A stretch of 39,203 nt of DNA, taken from positions 1 through 39,203 of the forward strand of contig PATI01000032.1 in assembly GCA_002712335.1 (NCBI GenBank), read 5' to 3'. This document shows, piece by piece, positions 38,249-39,203 of the stretch. How positions within the stretch are numbered: position 1 is the first letter of the stretch; every line of letters starts with the position of its first letter. Both the position numbers and the translations under genes were made by a program. This DNA is from Rhodospirillaceae bacterium. Its GTDB lineage: Bacteria > Pseudomonadota > Alphaproteobacteria > MPNO01 > UBA2964. Below the pieces are notes generated by a model. The model saw nothing but the letters and a program-made list of their open reading frames with translations. It did no database searches and was not told the origin of the DNA.

Positions 38249-39157
38249 TCACGATTTTGGTTTTTGCCTATGCTTGAAAGTCAGGGTCATCCACCCATCC
38301 AATTCCAAGGTATCAACCATTATTAAACCTGCCTTATTGTATGCATTAATAACATCTTTGGATTGTTTCCTTAAAAGCCCTGACAAAATTAGTCGGCCGT
38401 TTAGCTTCAGTTGGCTTGCTGTATCATAAGCTTTTTCTATAAGTGGGTCGGCGAGAATATTTGCCACTATTAAATCAAACGGTCTGAATAATGCAATTTC
38501 CGATGCCAAATAAAAATCGCTCTCGACCACAGTGATGGTATCTTTGCAGTTATTTTTTTGGATATTTTCTTTTGCGATTGAGACAGCCATAAAATCATTA
38601 TCCAAAGCCAGGATTGAAGCTTTTGGAACCAGTTTACTGACGGCTATTGCTAAAATAGCTGATCCACAACCTACATCCATCACCGTTTCTAACGCTGTAC
38701 CTTTTTCAACAATCTTATCTATGGCCATCAAACATCCACTAGTTGTTTCATGTTTCCCAGTACCAAATGCCAAACCCGCACTGATAGCTATAGGCACTTT
38801 TTTGACAGGAGGTGCTCCACAAAAATGGTCAGGGTATATAAAAAACCTGCCGACAGTTATCGGTTTTGTTTGCTCTTTGTATTCCTCCTCCCAGTCAGCA
38901 TCAAATATCTGTCTGACTTCATATTTGGGTAACTTTACCCCTTGGGATACCGTATCTTCTAGAATACAGGAGTTAAGATCGCTTTTCTCCGGTTCATTCA
39001 AACAAAACCCCGTTATTTGATATCCTTCTTTTTGTGGTCGCGTATCAATAATAATACCATCAACAATCGGTTCCAGTTTTTTTTCCAAGGTGATTAGCTC
39101 CGACTCACTTCGGGCAAAAATAATAATTTTCCATGTCTTATTTGCGCCGGGCATCAT
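38249..39157 (-). CDS. prmA: Ribosomal protein L11 methyltransferase PrmA
   Basis: PrmA methylates several amino groups of ribosomal protein L11. The 302-residue protein has the N-terminal substrate-binding region, a linker with DADWEEEYKEQTKPITVGRF, then AFGTGKHETT, the SAM-binding DVGCGSAILAIAVSKL near residue 163, and VANILADPL near 228, all PrmA signatures. The start is ATG at 39157 or the adjacent ATG at 39154. It begins 4 bases after the stop of the upstream gene, so they are probably co-transcribed. The pairing with a UvrD-like gene upstream and aminopeptidase P downstream is an arrangement I recall from other alphaproteobacteria. Confidence 0.95.
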   Translation of the reverse strand: MMPGANKTWKIIIFARSESELITLEKKLEPIVDGIIIDTRPQKEGYQITGFCLNEPEKSDLNSCILEDTVSQGVKLPKYEVRQIFDADWEEEYKEQTKPITVGRFFIYPDHFCGAPPVKKVPIAISAGLAFGTGKHETTSGCLMAIDKIVEKGTALETVMDVGCGSAILAIAVSKLVPKASILALDNDFMAVSIAKENIQKNNCKDTITVVESDFYLASEIALFRPFDLIVANILADPLIEKAYDTASQLKLNGRLILSGLLRKQSKDVINAYNKAGLIMVDTLELDGWMTLTFKHRQKPKS

Positions 39158-39161
39158 GGAT

Positions 39162-39203
39162 TTAAACGGCTTCCACGAATCCTGCCATTACTTTCTTACG
39201 ACC
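39162..39203 (-). CDS. C-terminal end of a probable UvrD/PcrA-type helicase (partial)
   Basis: The last 13 codons of a leftward gene enter from the right edge and read GRKKVMAGFVEAV before TAA. This resembles the C-terminal end of UvrD/PcrA helicases (a Tudor-like tail ending in the style of GxKKVMDSFVE). The match is short and the call rests on that tail and on the prmA neighbour. Confidence 0.5.
   Translation of the reverse strand, partial: GRKKVMAGFVEAV

Noticed and set aside
38532..39020. 162-codon plus-strand frame opposite prmA
   Set aside because: prmA is a full-length match with its SAM-binding motifs; the opposite frame shows nothing recognisable.

Overview
The window is a 39.2-kb stretch of a chromosome of roughly 40% GC, by eye, from an alphaproteobacterium. 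The evidence for the class is a C4-type 5-aminolevulinate synthase (HemA), a complete dcw cluster in alphaproteobacterial order running into lpxC-bamD-recN-ligA, an FtsZ with a long linker and a C-terminal [14 protein letters not shown] peptide, and a bacterial A-type RNase P RNA just upstream of mraZ. MurE carries the DNPR signature of meso-diaminopimelate peptidoglycan, and LpxC and BamD show a Gram-negative outer membrane. The compact, AT-rich layout and the phage-like gene fragment at the left edge would fit an uncultured marine lineage, but that is inference.

Layout. (1) Positions 1-3654 hold genes for molybdenum cofactor and formate dehydrogenase maturation. The leftward operon is fdhD, a GIY-YIG protein, mobA and a ModE-type regulator. 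Divergent from it is moaA. The shared 132-bp intergenic region carries a 28-bp inverted repeat that resembles a ModE operator. The ModE gene is truncated and abuts a partial phage-like gene at the window edge. (2) Positions 3780-6423 hold hemA, a Mug-type DNA glycosylase, a RidA-family gene and a small ribbon-helix-helix protein. (3) Positions 6469-9802 form a leftward catabolic-looking group: DUF1445 hydro-lyase, 3-hydroxyanthranilate dioxygenase-like cupin, RidA, then an FAD-linked oxidase. (4) Positions 10023-11130 hold an AmpD-like amidase and rnpB.

(5) Positions 11388-30062 are the dcw operon: mraZ, rsmH, ftsL, ftsI, murE, murF, mraY, murD, ftsW, murG, murC, murB, ddl, ftsQ, ftsA and ftsZ. 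Most junctions are ATGA or similar overlaps, which implies translational coupling. A sigma70-like promoter with four 10-bp-spaced MraZ boxes lies upstream. Together these genes make the cytoplasmic and lipid-linked peptidoglycan precursors (MurC-F, MraY, MurG, Ddl) and the division machine that polymerises them at the septum (FtsW, FtsI, FtsL, FtsQ, FtsA, FtsZ). (6) Positions 30232-36053 hold lpxC (lipid A), bamD (outer-membrane protein assembly), recN and ligA. (7) Positions 36101-39203 are leftward: the last codons of a probable uvrD, then prmA, then an aminopeptidase P with an unusual N-terminal extension.

Most of the window is ordinary core genome. The items most worth a second look are the ModE-like box with the damaged modE and adjoining phage-like sequence, the geometry of the MraZ operator, an unannotated 34-codon ORF that links ftsA to ftsZ, the long FtsZ linker, and the small catabolic cluster. 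I found no CRISPR array, transposase, tRNA or clear new defence system.
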